Assembly: GCA_030681515.1 (NCBI GenBank) | Contig: JAUXSE010000025.1 | Coordinates: 1 to 64,000 of the forward strand | Origin: Geothrix sp. | GTDB taxonomy: Bacteria; Acidobacteriota; Holophagae; Holophagales; Holophagaceae | Length of the DNA: 64,000 nucleotides | Direction of reading: 5' to 3' | In this document: positions 9,167-18,343 of the stretch, piece by piece | Layout of the letters: each line of letters starts with the position of its first letter | How positions within the stretch are numbered: the stretch's first letter is position 1 | Translations under genes and position numbers: made by a program | The notes under the pieces: generated by a model | The model's database searches: none | Seen by the model: only the letters and a program-made list of their open reading frames with translations | Told to the model about the DNA's origin: nothing

Positions 9167-9610
9167 GACAGGATTAACAGGATTAGGAAGGATTAACAGG
9201 ATTCGATTATCGGCGAGGCTCCGCCATCACTTTTCAAGATCAAAAGCTGAAACCACAGATGACACAGATTGCACAGATGGGCGCCGACCCAACGTGCATG
9301 GGCCCGCCGAAGGCGGCCTCCGGCTCTGCCGGAGGTCAGTGTGGGCGCCGGTGCCGCGCCCCCAAAAAGCGCGACCCCGGCGCCCACACTAGAGCCCATG
9401 CCTGCGAAGCACCCACCAGAACAGTCCAGTGATTCGTGCATTGAATCTGTGTGAATCGGTGGAATCTGTGGATCCACGGCCCTTTCTGCGACATCTGCGG
9501 TTGAACGCTTTCAAGGCTGAGCGTGGCCGATAATCGGGTAACAGGATTCAAAAGCAGAGCAGCCATGACCTAATCCTGTGAATCCAGCTTTTCATCCTGT
9601 TAATCCTGTC
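9167..9610. repeat. Nested fold-back element, about 440 bp
   Basis: This fills the 500-bp gap between DedA and pip; I see no gene in it. It is built as nested inverted repeats. Bases 9167-9183 pair exactly with 9594-9610 (17 bp). 9204-9214 pair with 9526-9536 (11 bp). 9253-9278 pair imperfectly with 9444-9471. 9296-9303 pair with 9394-9401. 9338-9351 pair exactly with 9377-9390 (14 bp). The outer arms repeat GGATTAACA and the middle arms repeat ACACAGATT-like words, both at about 9-base spacing. The right end overlaps the stop codon of the neighbouring gene. The pairs are seen directly; calling it one element is inference. Confidence 0.7.
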
Positions 9611-9618
9611 CTGGTTTT

Positions 9619-10581
9619 TCAGCCTGCGAACCGGTCCGTGGCCGCCACCAGGGCTCGCGAGATGCCGGGTTCGTAGGCGCTGTGGCCGGCGTCGGGCACG
9701 AGGATGAGGTCGGCTTCTGGCCAGGCCTTGGACAATGCCCAGGCGCTTTCCAGGGGGCAGACCATGTCGTAGCGGCCCTGGACGATGGCGCCAGGGATGC
9801 CCTTCAACCTGGGCGCGTCGCGCAGCAGCTGGGCCTCGTCCATCCAGCCCTTGTTGAGGAAGTAGTGGCACTCGATGCGGGCGAAGGCCAGGGTGGTGGC
9901 CTCGTCGCCATAGGACGCGATGAAATCGGGATCGGGGATGAGCTTGCTGGTGGCGCCCTCCCAGATGCTCCAGGCCTGGGCGGCGGGCAGGTTCACGGCC
10001 GGGTCATCGCTCAGCAGGCGCTGGGCGTAGGCGTGCAGGAAGTCGCCCCGCTCGGCCTCGGGAATGGCGTCGCGGTAGGGTTCCCAGGCATCGGGGAAGA
10101 TGCGGCTGGCGCCTTCTTGATACAACCAGTCCACCTCGCGCTGGCGCAGGAGGAAGATGCCGCGAAGGATCAGGTCCGTCACGCGCTCCGGGTGCTTTTC
10201 CGCGTAGGCCAGTCCGAGGGTCGCGCCCCAGGAGCCGCCGAAGACCATCCAGCGCTCGAGGCCCAGGTGCTCGCGGATGCGCTCGATGTCGGCCACCAGA
10301 TCCCAGGTGCTGTTCTCGCGCACGTCGGCGTAGGGCGTGCTCCGGCCGCAGCCACGCTGGTCGAAGAGGATGATGCGGTACTTGTCGGGATCGAAGTAGC
10401 GCCGGTGCTTGGGGCTGGTGCCCCCGCCGGGGCCGCCGTGCAGGAAGATGACGGGCTTGCCGCTGGGGTTGCCGCTCTCCTCCACATGCAGCTCGTGCAG
10501 GTCCGAGACCTGGAGCCGCTGAACCCTGTACGGTTCGATGGCCGGGTAGAGCCAGCTGACGGGATCCTTGCGAAGGGACAT
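9619..10581 (-). CDS. pip: Proline iminopeptidase
   Basis: A cytoplasmic alpha/beta-hydrolase (peptidase family S33) that removes N-terminal proline from peptides. The 320 residues include the oxyanion-hole HGGPGGG (about 48-54), the nucleophile elbow GGSWG with S117, the later aspartate in GRYDMVCP, and the histidine in DAGHSAYEPG near the C-terminus. FDQRGCGRS is also typical. The ATG at 10581 has AGGAG 5-6 bases upstream; the longer frame beyond it lacks family sequence. It starts 8 bp after the HemW-like gene, so the two are likely co-transcribed although their functions are not linked. The fold-back element ends at its stop codon. Confidence 0.94.
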   Translation of the reverse strand: MSLRKDPVSWLYPAIEPYRVQRLQVSDLHELHVEESGNPSGKPVIFLHGGPGGGTSPKHRRYFDPDKYRIILFDQRGCGRSTPYADVRENSTWDLVADIERIREHLGLERWMVFGGSWGATLGLAYAEKHPERVTDLILRGIFLLRQREVDWLYQEGASRIFPDAWEPYRDAIPEAERGDFLHAYAQRLLSDDPAVNLPAAQAWSIWEGATSKLIPDPDFIASYGDEATTLAFARIECHYFLNKGWMDEAQLLRDAPRLKGIPGAIVQGRYDMVCPLESAWALSKAWPEADLILVPDAGHSAYEPGISRALVAATDRFAG

Positions 10582-10589
10582 GGGGGCTC

Positions 10590-11708
10590 CTAGACGAACA
10601 TCTGCAGAATGCCGTTGCTCATGAGCATGCCCCGGGCGCTGAGGCGCGCGCGATCGCCCTCCCAGAGCACGAGTCCTTCCTTGGCCAGGGCACGCAGCCG
10701 CGATTCCCATCCGTCGCAGAGGGGCCGCAGGTTCAGGCCCGCGGCCTGGTTCCGCAGGGCGCCCCAGTCCACGCCGCGGTGGAGGCGCAGGCCCAGCAGG
10801 GGAATTTCCGCGAGGGCCTCGGCGGCATCCAGCTCCTGGAACTCGACCTCGCCGCGGCCCTCGGCCCAGGCAGAGATGATCCCGCTCTCCGTCCAGCGGA
10901 AATCGCCCAGCTGCGACGCGGCGCTGGGGCCCAGGCCCAGATAGGGCCGGCGCTCCCAGTAGCGCGTGTTGTGGATGGATTCCCCGCCGGGCCGCCCGTA
11001 GTTGCTGATCTCGTACGGCGGAAGGCCCAGGCGGGGCAGCTCCTCCTGGAGCGCCTCGAAGACATCCGCCACCTCGTCCTCGGAGGGAAGGGCCAGGCGG
11101 CCCGCGTCAATCTCGGCGCGCAGGGGGCAGGCCTTGTCCAGGTCCAGCAGGTAGATGCTGAGGTGCTCGATGCCGGTGGCCACCAGGGCGCGGGCATCCT
11201 CGACCACCTTGGACAACGATTGTCCAGGGATGCCCACCATGAGATCGGCGCTGCGGCGGCGGAACCCGGCGCGCTCGGCCAGTTCGAGGGATTCCAGGGC
11301 CTGGGCGGATCCGTGGATGCGGCCCAGGCGGGCCAGAAGGGTGTCATCCAGCGCCTGTACGCCCAGGCTGATGCGGTCCCAGCCGAGATCGCGGGCATGG
11401 CGCAGCCAGGCCAGGTCCACGGTGCCGGGGTTGGCCTCCAGGGTGGCCTCCACCAGGGGCGACAGATCGAAGGCCTCGCGCACGGCGCCCGTGAGGCCCT
11501 CCAGTTCCGCGGGGGACAGCAGCGAGGGCGTTCCGCCACCCAGGTAGAGCGTATCCACGGCCGGGCGGCCCAGGGCCGCGCCCCAGAGGGTGGTCTCCGA
11601 AATCAGCCGGCGGATCGTGTGGGGCTGGAGGCTCCGGTCGCGGGTGGTGGCGAAGGAGCAGTAGGTGCAGCGGTCGAGACAGAAGGGGATGTGGAAGTAG
11701 AGGCCCAT
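10590..11708 (-). CDS. hemW: HemW-like radical SAM protein
   Basis: A radical S-adenosylmethionine protein related to oxygen-independent coproporphyrinogen oxidase. HemW members act as haem-trafficking or haem-insertion factors rather than as the oxidase. The cluster motif C10-x3-C14-x2-C17 (CLDRCTYC) directly follows YFHIPF, and the SAM-binding GGGTPSLL occurs about 50 residues later. The 372-residue length suits HemW better than HemN (about 455). The GNYGRPG-like segment (ISNYGRPG) and the C-terminal winged-helix remnant also match. The ATG at 11708 was chosen because the protein then begins at the conserved strand; an upstream TTG overlaps the neighbouring gene. Confidence 0.88.
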   Translation of the reverse strand: MGLYFHIPFCLDRCTYCSFATTRDRSLQPHTIRRLISETTLWGAALGRPAVDTLYLGGGTPSLLSPAELEGLTGAVREAFDLSPLVEATLEANPGTVDLAWLRHARDLGWDRISLGVQALDDTLLARLGRIHGSAQALESLELAERAGFRRRSADLMVGIPGQSLSKVVEDARALVATGIEHLSIYLLDLDKACPLRAEIDAGRLALPSEDEVADVFEALQEELPRLGLPPYEISNYGRPGGESIHNTRYWERRPYLGLGPSAASQLGDFRWTESGIISAWAEGRGEVEFQELDAAEALAEIPLLGLRLHRGVDWGALRNQAAGLNLRPLCDGWESRLRALAKEGLVLWEGDRARLSARGMLMSNGILQMFV

Positions 11709-11757
11709 GGGCCTTGACTGGGCGGCGCTCCGGATCGAAGGCAGCCGTTGGTGGAGA

Positions 11758-12495
11758 TCAGGGTTCAACCATCACCCGCTTCATGGCTTCGCGCAGGACC
11801 TTCACTTCGAAGGGAAAGCGCCAGGGGGCCTGGAGCGGATCCGCCGTCTTGTCGAGGGCCTGATAGCGGGTCTGCAGGAGGCGGCGGGATTCAGGCCGGA
11901 GGATCCTGCCGGTGCCCATGTGGTGCTCCAGCAGCTCCAGGTTCTGGCGGAGGCGCACGGACTGGGGATGGTAGAGGAAGACATTCAGGAGCAGGTGCCC
12001 GAAGGCGAGCCCCAGCACCAGGAAACCGCCCACCAGCGGGATCTGGGACCCCAGGCGGAGGCCCAGCGCCAGCCACCACCCCATGAGGCCCATGAGCAGC
12101 ACTGAAAGGAACGGCAGCACGGGCATGGCCCAGAGCCCGCTGCCCCACAGGCAGTCGTGGATGAGGGAATCGGTCACCGCCTCCAGGGTGTGGCGGTCTC
12201 CCTGGGACCGGGCCTTGGCCAGATGCTGGTTCAGGGCCTCCCAGGCCTGCTGCTGGGCGGGGGTGAGCACCACCTGGCGCTGCCCGCCCCGGCTGGCGCT
12301 CTGGCGGACGGGTTCGAGGCGGCCCGCCATGCCGGGCTCCACCCCGGGCGGAGGGGGGGATTCGAGGATCTCCGCGCCTGCGGGAGGGGGGGTACTGGTG
12401 ATGTGGGTCTGTCCGGCCGCATCCCGCCAGTAGTAGGCGCGAGGTTGGGCCTGACCCAGGAGGGCCAGGACCAGCAGCCCGGCGGCGCCGGTCAT
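11758..12495 (-). CDS. DUF4124-like two-helix membrane protein
   Basis: An envelope protein of 245 residues with no clear enzymatic domain. A short hydrophobic N-terminus (2-16) may be a signal peptide or anchor. It is followed by a DUF4124-like patch, YYWRDAAGQTHITSTPPP, which in that family lies just after the signal. Residues about 75-110 are polar, with a glutamine-rich helix. Two hydrophobic helices occupy about 120-165, and the C-terminal 70 residues are basic. Function is unknown. It lies 49 bp upstream of the HemW-like start on the same strand. The ATG at 12495 has only a weak ribosome site. Confidence 0.65.
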   Translation of the reverse strand: MTGAAGLLVLALLGQAQPRAYYWRDAAGQTHITSTPPPAGAEILESPPPPGVEPGMAGRLEPVRQSASRGGQRQVVLTPAQQQAWEALNQHLAKARSQGDRHTLEAVTDSLIHDCLWGSGLWAMPVLPFLSVLLMGLMGWWLALGLRLGSQIPLVGGFLVLGLAFGHLLLNVFLYHPQSVRLRQNLELLEHHMGTGRILRPESRRLLQTRYQALDKTADPLQAPWRFPFEVKVLREAMKRVMVEP

Positions 12496-12528
12496 AGGGG
12501 CGCCTGCCCAGGGGATGGCCGTGCGGCC

Positions 12529-13092
12529 TCAGAAGTGGGCATCGAGCGCCTCGCACCAGAAGTGGTAGATCATCTGGTGGACTTCCTGGATGCGCGCCGT
12601 GACGGTGGAGGGCACCACCAGCGCGTCATCTTGCAGCCCGGCGAGTTTGCCGCCGTCCCCCCCCAGGAGGCCCAGGGTGCGGACGCCCAGCTCCTTCGCG
12701 GAGGCCACGGCGCGGATCACGTTGGGGCTGTTGCCGCTGGTGCTGATGCCGATGAGCAGATCCCCGGGCCGGCCCAGGGCCTCCACCTGGCGGGAGAAGA
12801 TCTGGTCGAAGCCGTAGTCGTTGCCGATGGCGGTGAGGGCCGAGGTGTCGGTGGTGAGGGCGATCCCAGCCAGGGCGCGCCGTTCCTTGACGTAGCGTCC
12901 GCTGAGCTCGGCGGCCAGGTGCTGGGCATCGGCGGCGCTGCCCCCATTGCCGCAGATCAGGATCCGGCCGCCCCGGCGGAGGCGCTCGGCCATGTCGTCG
13001 GCCTGGGCGAGGATGCGGTCCATCTCCCGCTCGAAAAAGACCTGCTTCAGCTGGACGGATGTCTGGACGTGCTGGAGAAGGAGCAGCTTCAT
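12529..13092 (-). CDS. gmhA: Phosphoheptose isomerase
   Basis: Isomerises sedoheptulose 7-phosphate to D-glycero-D-manno-heptose 7-phosphate, the first step toward lipopolysaccharide core heptose. The 187-residue protein is a single SIS domain with [12 protein letters not shown] (47-58), [21 protein letters not shown] and the SGNSPN sugar-phosphate loop, all matching GmhA. The family length is about 190. Starting at the ATG at 13092 gives the usual N-terminal helix; the longer frame adds sequence with no family match. Its presence supports a Gram-negative host with heptose-containing LPS. Confidence 0.92.
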   Translation of the reverse strand: MKLLLLQHVQTSVQLKQVFFEREMDRILAQADDMAERLRRGGRILICGNGGSAADAQHLAAELSGRYVKERRALAGIALTTDTSALTAIGNDYGFDQIFSRQVEALGRPGDLLIGISTSGNSPNVIRAVASAKELGVRTLGLLGGDGGKLAGLQDDALVVPSTVTARIQEVHQMIYHFWCEALDAHF

Positions 13093-13180
13093 GGCAGCGA
13101 TTGTGACAGCAATTCCACCCCGGGTTTCCCCGGACGCTGGCAGACTGCGGGGAGTCTTGCCATCAACAGGTGTGGGTCCC

Positions 13181-14152
13181 ATGGAATGGATTGCCCTCAA
13201 ACACGCTCTGCTGTCCCACCTTCCGGTGGCGACCGGTCTGCTGCTGCCCTGGGCCCTGATCGCCGCCCAGCGGCGGGGACGGGGCATCCGGCCATGGTGG
13301 ATGGTGTGCCGCTACCTGGGTTGGGCGGGGCTGCTCGGCCTCCTCGGCGCCTTCGCCAGCGGCTTCTCCTCCGCGCGCCTCCTGGGACTCATCCCGGTCC
13401 ACCGCCTCCTGCCGCCGCCAGCCTCGGGCGCGGGGGCCGACGCCCTGCTGTTCCGCCATGTCCTGCTGGGCGGGGCCGCCCTGCTCCTCGCGGTGGGGGC
13501 CCTGTGGGCCATGAACCGCTCCCGCAGGGATCACGAAAGTCTCGGGCTCCTGGCCCTGGCCCTGGGACTCGCCTGGTCCGTGGCGCTGCTCCTTACGGGA
13601 GAGAGCGGCTACCGTCTGGCCCTCGGCGGCCGGGTTCACGCCGCGACGCGGGCGGCCGCGGCCGCGATGGTCCCGGCGTCGGCCACGGCGCCCCCGGCCG
13701 AACCGGATCCGGAAGCCAAGGCACCGATGCGGGCCCTCGACTATGCCGCCCTGGAAGCCATCCATGCGGAGCCGGTGAAGTCCATGGCCCACGGCGGCCG
13801 CTGGATCCGCGCCTGGGCCAGTCCCGAGGCCGCGGCAGCCTACCGGGCTGGCCAGCCCCTGCCCCTGGGCGCCCTGGTGGTAATCAGTTCCGTGGAGGAT
13901 CGCTGGGGCCGGCCGGGCCCGGATGGCGGACCGCTCTACGCGCTGGAGATGAAGGCCTCGGGGCCCTCGCTCACCTTCTATTGGCCGCGCGTTCCCTTGG
14001 ATCGCCGCCGGGAGTCCGGGGGCGAATCCCGGGCCTACTGGCGCGGTGACGACACCCATCTGAACGCCTGCCGCCGCTGCCACGGCGAGGGCATGGCGGA
14101 TCCCGCCCAGCGCAGCCGCTGGCGCGTGAAGAAGGCCCTGCCGGGCGAGTGA
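13181..14152 (+). CDS. Membrane protein with C-terminal haem motif
   Basis: A 323-residue protein with four or five hydrophobic helices in the first 150 residues, a proline/alanine linker, and a soluble domain from about 185 ending in one haem attachment motif, CRRCH, about 30 residues from the C-terminus. The soluble part ([14 protein letters not shown], then [13 protein letters not shown] and a late CxxCH) resembles the layout of cytochrome P460-like domains, but similarity is limited and this is tentative. The haem domain is probably periplasmic. It is divergent from gmhA and ends at a strong bidirectional terminator. The ATG at 13181 was chosen because the hydrophobic region begins there. 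Confidence 0.7.
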   Translation: MEWIALKHALLSHLPVATGLLLPWALIAAQRRGRGIRPWWMVCRYLGWAGLLGLLGAFASGFSSARLLGLIPVHRLLPPPASGAGADALLFRHVLLGGAALLLAVGALWAMNRSRRDHESLGLLALALGLAWSVALLLTGESGYRLALGGRVHAATRAAAAAMVPASATAPPAEPDPEAKAPMRALDYAALEAIHAEPVKSMAHGGRWIRAWASPEAAAAYRAGQPLPLGALVVISSVEDRWGRPGPDGGPLYALEMKASGPSLTFYWPRVPLDRRRESGGESRAYWRGDDTHLNACRRCHGEGMADPAQRSRWRVKKALPGE

Positions 14153-14156
14153 CGGA

Positions 14157-14182
14157 AAAGGCCGGCCCGAGGGCCGGCCTTT
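14157..14182. terminator. Bidirectional terminator
   Basis: A perfect 12-bp inverted repeat, AAAGGCCGGCCC and GGGCCGGCCTTT, almost without loop. It lies 5 bp after the haem membrane protein and 16 bp from the stop of the convergent rhodanese gene. The A/T ends let it work for both. Confidence 0.85.
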
Positions 14183-14197
14183 GGTTGGGATGTCGCA

Positions 14198-15577
14198 CTA
14201 GTCGATGGTGAAGTCGCCGGTGTCAATGATGGTGATCTCCGTGGGGAGGAAGCGGACCCCGTAGCCCTTTTCCTTCAGCAGGTGGTAGGCCAGCTCGGCC
14301 CGGATGCCGGTGGAGCAGAGGCAGATGATTTTCTTGTCCTTGGGGATCTCGGAGAGCCGGGACAGGAGCTGGGGCTCAGGGATCACGATGGAGCCCTGGA
14401 TCACGCCGTTCTTGGCCTCGTCGAGGTTGCGCACGTCGAGAATCACCGCGCCGCGCTCGGCGGGGGCCAGCTCGGCAATCTTGGTGAACTCGGCGGGCGA
14501 GATGGAACCAGGCCGGGGCTTGGGCACGTAAACGGCCCTGGCGGCCAGGGTGCCGGTCTCCACGGGAAGGGCCGCGGCCTGCCAGGCCTTGAAGCCGCCG
14601 GAGAGGATGTTCACGCCCACATAGCCGGCCTTCACCAGTTCCATGGCGACGGTCCTGGCGGCGTCGCCGCCGGTTTCATCCACCACCACGACGGGGGGCT
14701 TCAGCTTCGCCACGGGGAAGGTCTTGAGGAGATCGGCCATCTTCGCGGGGTCGGCGGCCACGGCGCCCTTCACGAAGCCCTTGCCGGCCTCGGTGGCGGG
14801 GCGGGCGTCCAGCACCACCAGCGGCGTGCTGGTATCCAGGTAGGCCGCCTTCATGGAAGCGGGGCTGAGCACGCCGTAGTGCTTCTTGGTCCAGGCGGGC
14901 AGGCCATCCACGAACACCTTGACGTTGGCATAGCCGAGTTTCTTGGCCTTGGTCATGGAGCCGGGGCTCATATTGCAGGTCTTCCCGCCGCAGTAGAAGA
15001 TCACCAGCGCGTTCTTGTCCGCCGGCAGCTTGTCCACGTTCTTGTCGAAGGCGGGGAAGGGCAGGTTCACGGCGGTGGGGATGGCGCCTTCCATGAAGCG
15101 GGGCGCGGGCCGGGAATCGTAGAGGAAGTACTTGCCCTTCTCGGGGCCCATGGCTACCAGCTTCAGCACCTCGTCGAGGGTGGCGATCTCATCCGCCGCC
15201 AGCTTGACGGGAGGCTTGACGGCCAGGACCACCGCGGTCTTCACGCCATCCTTTTCGGTGTACTGCACGCGCACTTCGTGACCCTTGGCGATGCTCTTGA
15301 GGGCGGCATCCACATCGGCGGCCGGTTCGGGGGTGATGACCTTCACCGTGGCCTTGTCGAAGCGGAGCACTTCCGTGCGCTCGTCAATCTTCATCTGGAA
15401 GGAAAGGTTCTTCAGGGCCAGGTTGTCGAAGTAGCCGCGGAGGTTGTCGGGGGCGGTCGTGTGGCAGGTGGTGCAGATCTTGGCGGAGGCCGGCTTCGGC
15501 GGCGCGGGATCGGCGGCCATCAAGCCAGTCACGGCGGTCAGGGCGAGCACCGCGTGGAAAAGGGGGGTGGGTGTCAT
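14198..15577 (-). CDS. Secreted multi-rhodanese protein with haem motif
   Basis: A periplasmic protein of 459 residues. A signal peptide (1-21) is followed by a single haem-type motif, C35-T-T-C-H39, then a small beta-rich segment, then three rhodanese-like domains (about 130-235, 240-345 and 365-459). The first keeps a cysteine in FYCGGKTC and the third in CLCSTGIRAE, so both could carry persulfide. The second has VVDETGGDA and no active cysteine. Proteins joining CxxCH with rhodanese domains occur in metal- and sulfur-respiring bacteria near cytochrome genes, but no substrate can be assigned. The ATG at 15577 has AGGAG just upstream. It faces the haem membrane protein across a shared terminator. 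Confidence 0.82.
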   Translation of the reverse strand: MTPTPLFHAVLALTAVTGLMAADPAPPKPASAKICTTCHTTAPDNLRGYFDNLALKNLSFQMKIDERTEVLRFDKATVKVITPEPAADVDAALKSIAKGHEVRVQYTEKDGVKTAVVLAVKPPVKLAADEIATLDEVLKLVAMGPEKGKYFLYDSRPAPRFMEGAIPTAVNLPFPAFDKNVDKLPADKNALVIFYCGGKTCNMSPGSMTKAKKLGYANVKVFVDGLPAWTKKHYGVLSPASMKAAYLDTSTPLVVLDARPATEAGKGFVKGAVAADPAKMADLLKTFPVAKLKPPVVVVDETGGDAARTVAMELVKAGYVGVNILSGGFKAWQAAALPVETGTLAARAVYVPKPRPGSISPAEFTKIAELAPAERGAVILDVRNLDEAKNGVIQGSIVIPEPQLLSRLSEIPKDKKIICLCSTGIRAELAYHLLKEKGYGVRFLPTEITIIDTGDFTID

Positions 15578-15745
15578 GGGACTCCTCGGGGGAATGGGAC
15601 TCCCGAAGTCTGATGATTCCCGATGGGCCGATCAAGAAAGGTGTGATATCGGTCTACTGACAGTCCCGTGGATGGTTCTGCAAGTATTGATGTGATTTAA
15701 TTATAACGATATAGACATAGGAATATTCAGGCAAGAGGAACCAGG

Positions 15746-18319
15746 TCACTCCGCCTCGGCCAGGACTTCCCGGGGTTTGCCAGCCCCCCGATCGGGGCCG
15801 ACGATGCCCTCGTCTTCCATGCGGTCTATCAGGCGGGCGGCCCGGCCATACCCGAGGTTCAACTTCCGCTGGAGGAGGCTCGTGCTGGCCTTCCGTTCGC
15901 GCCGCACCACGGCGAGGGCACGGGTGTAGATATCGTCCACCCCGGCCATTTCCGCATCGTCGAAGAGGGCGGTCTCGTCTTCCGTTTCCATGGCGCTGAT
16001 GAGGGCCTGGTTGTAGTCGGGACGGCCCCGTTCGCGCAGCCAGGTGACGAGGCGCAGGGTCTCCTCCTCGCTGAGGAAGGGCGCGTGGATGCGCTTGGGG
16101 TGGCTGGCGCCGTTGGGCAGGAACAGGGCGTCGCCCGCGCCCAGCAGCTGTTCTCCGCCACCACAATCGAGGACGGTGCGGCTGTCAATCTTGGTGCGCA
16201 CCCGGTAGCTGAGGCGGCTCGGCAGGTTGGCCTTGATGACGCCGGTGACCACGTCCACGCTGGGCCGCTGGGTGGCGAGGATCAGGTGGATGCCCACGGC
16301 GCGGGCCTTCTGCGCGATGCGCGCGATGCTGTCCTCCACCTCGCTGCGGGCCACCATCATCAGGTCGGCCAGCTCATCAATGACCACCAGCACATAGGGC
16401 AGGCGTTCGAGCACGGCGGGGCGATCGGGCCAGCGGGGATTGGGCGTCCGGTCCGTGAGATCCAGGGAGCCACCGGCGGCCGCGATCTTGGCGTTGAAAC
16501 CCTTTAGGTCGCGCACGCTGAGCAGGGCCAGGCGGCGGTAGCGGTCCTCCATCTGGGCCACCACCCACTTGAGGACGCGGCCCGCCTCCTTCATGTCCGT
16601 CACCACCGGGGCCCAGAGGTGGGGGATGTCTTCGTAGACGCCCAGCTCGACCATCTTGGGATCCACCAGGATGAGCTTCACCTCGTCGGGCAGGGCGCGC
16701 ACGAGGCAGGAGCAGATCATGGCGTTCACGCCCACGCTCTTGCCGCTGCCGGTGCTGCCGCCGATGAGCAGGTGCGGCATCTTGTTGAGATCGGCCACCA
16801 CGGGCCGGCCGGCGATGTCCTTGCCGAGGGCCAGCTGCAGCAGGCCCGGCGCATCGCGGAAGGCGGGGCTGTCAATGACCTCGCGGAAGGTGATGATCTC
16901 CCGCTTCGGATTGGGCACCTCGATGCCCACCAGGTTCTTGCCGGGGATGCGGTCCATGCGGACGGCGATGGCCTGGAGGGCCAGGGCCAGGTCCTCCTCC
17001 ATGCCCAGGATGCGGGACAGCGGGATGCCGGCGTCCGGCTGGAACTCGAAGACGGTGACGACGGGGCCCGGTTGCATCCCCGTGATCACCCCTTTGATCT
17101 TGAATTCGGACAATTTCTGTCCAATCCGCTCCTTGATGACCTCCAGCAGGGCCAGGTCGGCCTTGGCATGGAGGCCCGGCGGATCGAAGAGGCGGCGGGG
17201 CGGAAGGGTTTCGCGTTCGGTGATGGAAAGCGGTCGTGGATCCGACGGCAGGGGCGGCAGGGGCTTCGCGGGCGTGGGTTCCGTCATGGGGAGGGGCGGC
17301 TGGACGATCTCCCGCCCGAAGCGGTCCCTGGCCACCTGGGCGCGGGCCACGGTGGGCCTGGGCGTGGGCGCGGGCGGGGCAGCCGCCAGCAGCTTCGTCC
17401 GGAAGGGCGCGGTGGGCTCGGTACCGGCGGCGAGGGGACCGGCCGCGGGGAGGGGTTGGGCCTCGATGAGCGCGGAACCGGCGTCCAGGTTCAGGGAATG
17501 GATCGGCGGCAGCAGCTCCTCGGTGCGGATCCGGGGCTGCTGTTTGCGGGCGGCGGAGGTTTCCATTTCCGCCTTGAGCAGGGATTCCCGCTGGGATTCC
17601 AGGGCCTGCTGGCGCAGGGCCAGGGCCTGGAGTCCCACCGCGTCGCTGGCGTCGAGATCCGGCTGATCCGGATTGCGTCCCCGGAGGAAGGGGCGCTTCA
17701 CCATGGTCAGGAAGCCCTGGAATCCCTTCGCAGGCATGGGCTTCACCCAGGGCCAGGCCTTCTCGCCGAACCAGCGCGTGAGCAGGAGGCCCAGGGCGCG
17801 GGTCAGCGCGGGCGCCAGCACCAGAGCGCAGATGAACGCCACGAGGAGCAGGAGCAGAGGCAGGCCCACGGGGCCCAGGAAGCGCTGTTCCACGGGCCAG
17901 AGCGCGCTGCCCAGCCAGCCGCCCCAGCGGAGCTGGAGGGTGCCGCCTTCGGGAAGCCCGGTCCAGACGCGATTGCCGAAGGCGCCGAGGGCAGTCCAGA
18001 ACGCGAGGGCCAGCCCCAGCCAGGCCAGGCGGCCCGGCCAGCGGTGGCCTTTCCGCGGCCAGGCCTCCCACAGAAGGTAGGGAGGCACGATCCAGGCGCC
18101 GATGCCCATGAGGGTCTGCAGCAATCCCGCCAGCGTCGCGCCCACGGTGCCGCAGATGTTCTGCACCGCGGCGACGGCGGCCCCCTGGGTGAAGGGATGG
18201 GGATCCAGGGGGTGGAAGCTGGCCAGCGCGAGCAGCAGCACCAGGGCCGTGAAACCCAGCACTGCCCGCAGCATCCAGCGACCGATCCCCTTCAACGCGC
18301 CTCCACGGTGGTCTCGCAT
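15746..18319 (-). CDS. ftsK: DNA translocase FtsK/SpoIIIE
   Basis: A septum-located motor that pumps chromosome termini and activates XerCD recombination. The 857 residues contain four or five N-terminal membrane helices (about 15-180), a proline-rich linker (about 230-370), the RecA-like motor with Walker A GSTGSGKS near 520-527 and Walker B VIDELADLMM, and the C-terminal gamma winged helix (STSLLQRKLNLGYGRAARLID) that reads KOPS sites. This is a full-length family member. The ATG at 18319 is used; a TTG at 18295 has GGAGG in front and may be the real start. It follows the deacetylase by 24 bp in a long minus-strand run. Confidence 0.95.
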   Translation of the reverse strand: MRDHRGGALKGIGRWMLRAVLGFTALVLLLALASFHPLDPHPFTQGAAVAAVQNICGTVGATLAGLLQTLMGIGAWIVPPYLLWEAWPRKGHRWPGRLAWLGLALAFWTALGAFGNRVWTGLPEGGTLQLRWGGWLGSALWPVEQRFLGPVGLPLLLLLVAFICALVLAPALTRALGLLLTRWFGEKAWPWVKPMPAKGFQGFLTMVKRPFLRGRNPDQPDLDASDAVGLQALALRQQALESQRESLLKAEMETSAARKQQPRIRTEELLPPIHSLNLDAGSALIEAQPLPAAGPLAAGTEPTAPFRTKLLAAAPPAPTPRPTVARAQVARDRFGREIVQPPLPMTEPTPAKPLPPLPSDPRPLSITERETLPPRRLFDPPGLHAKADLALLEVIKERIGQKLSEFKIKGVITGMQPGPVVTVFEFQPDAGIPLSRILGMEEDLALALQAIAVRMDRIPGKNLVGIEVPNPKREIITFREVIDSPAFRDAPGLLQLALGKDIAGRPVVADLNKMPHLLIGGSTGSGKSVGVNAMICSCLVRALPDEVKLILVDPKMVELGVYEDIPHLWAPVVTDMKEAGRVLKWVVAQMEDRYRRLALLSVRDLKGFNAKIAAAGGSLDLTDRTPNPRWPDRPAVLERLPYVLVVIDELADLMMVARSEVEDSIARIAQKARAVGIHLILATQRPSVDVVTGVIKANLPSRLSYRVRTKIDSRTVLDCGGGEQLLGAGDALFLPNGASHPKRIHAPFLSEEETLRLVTWLRERGRPDYNQALISAMETEDETALFDDAEMAGVDDIYTRALAVVRRERKASTSLLQRKLNLGYGRAARLIDRMEDEGIVGPDRGAGKPREVLAEAE

Positions 18320-18343
18320 CAGTGTAGCCCAGCGGGTGCGGGT

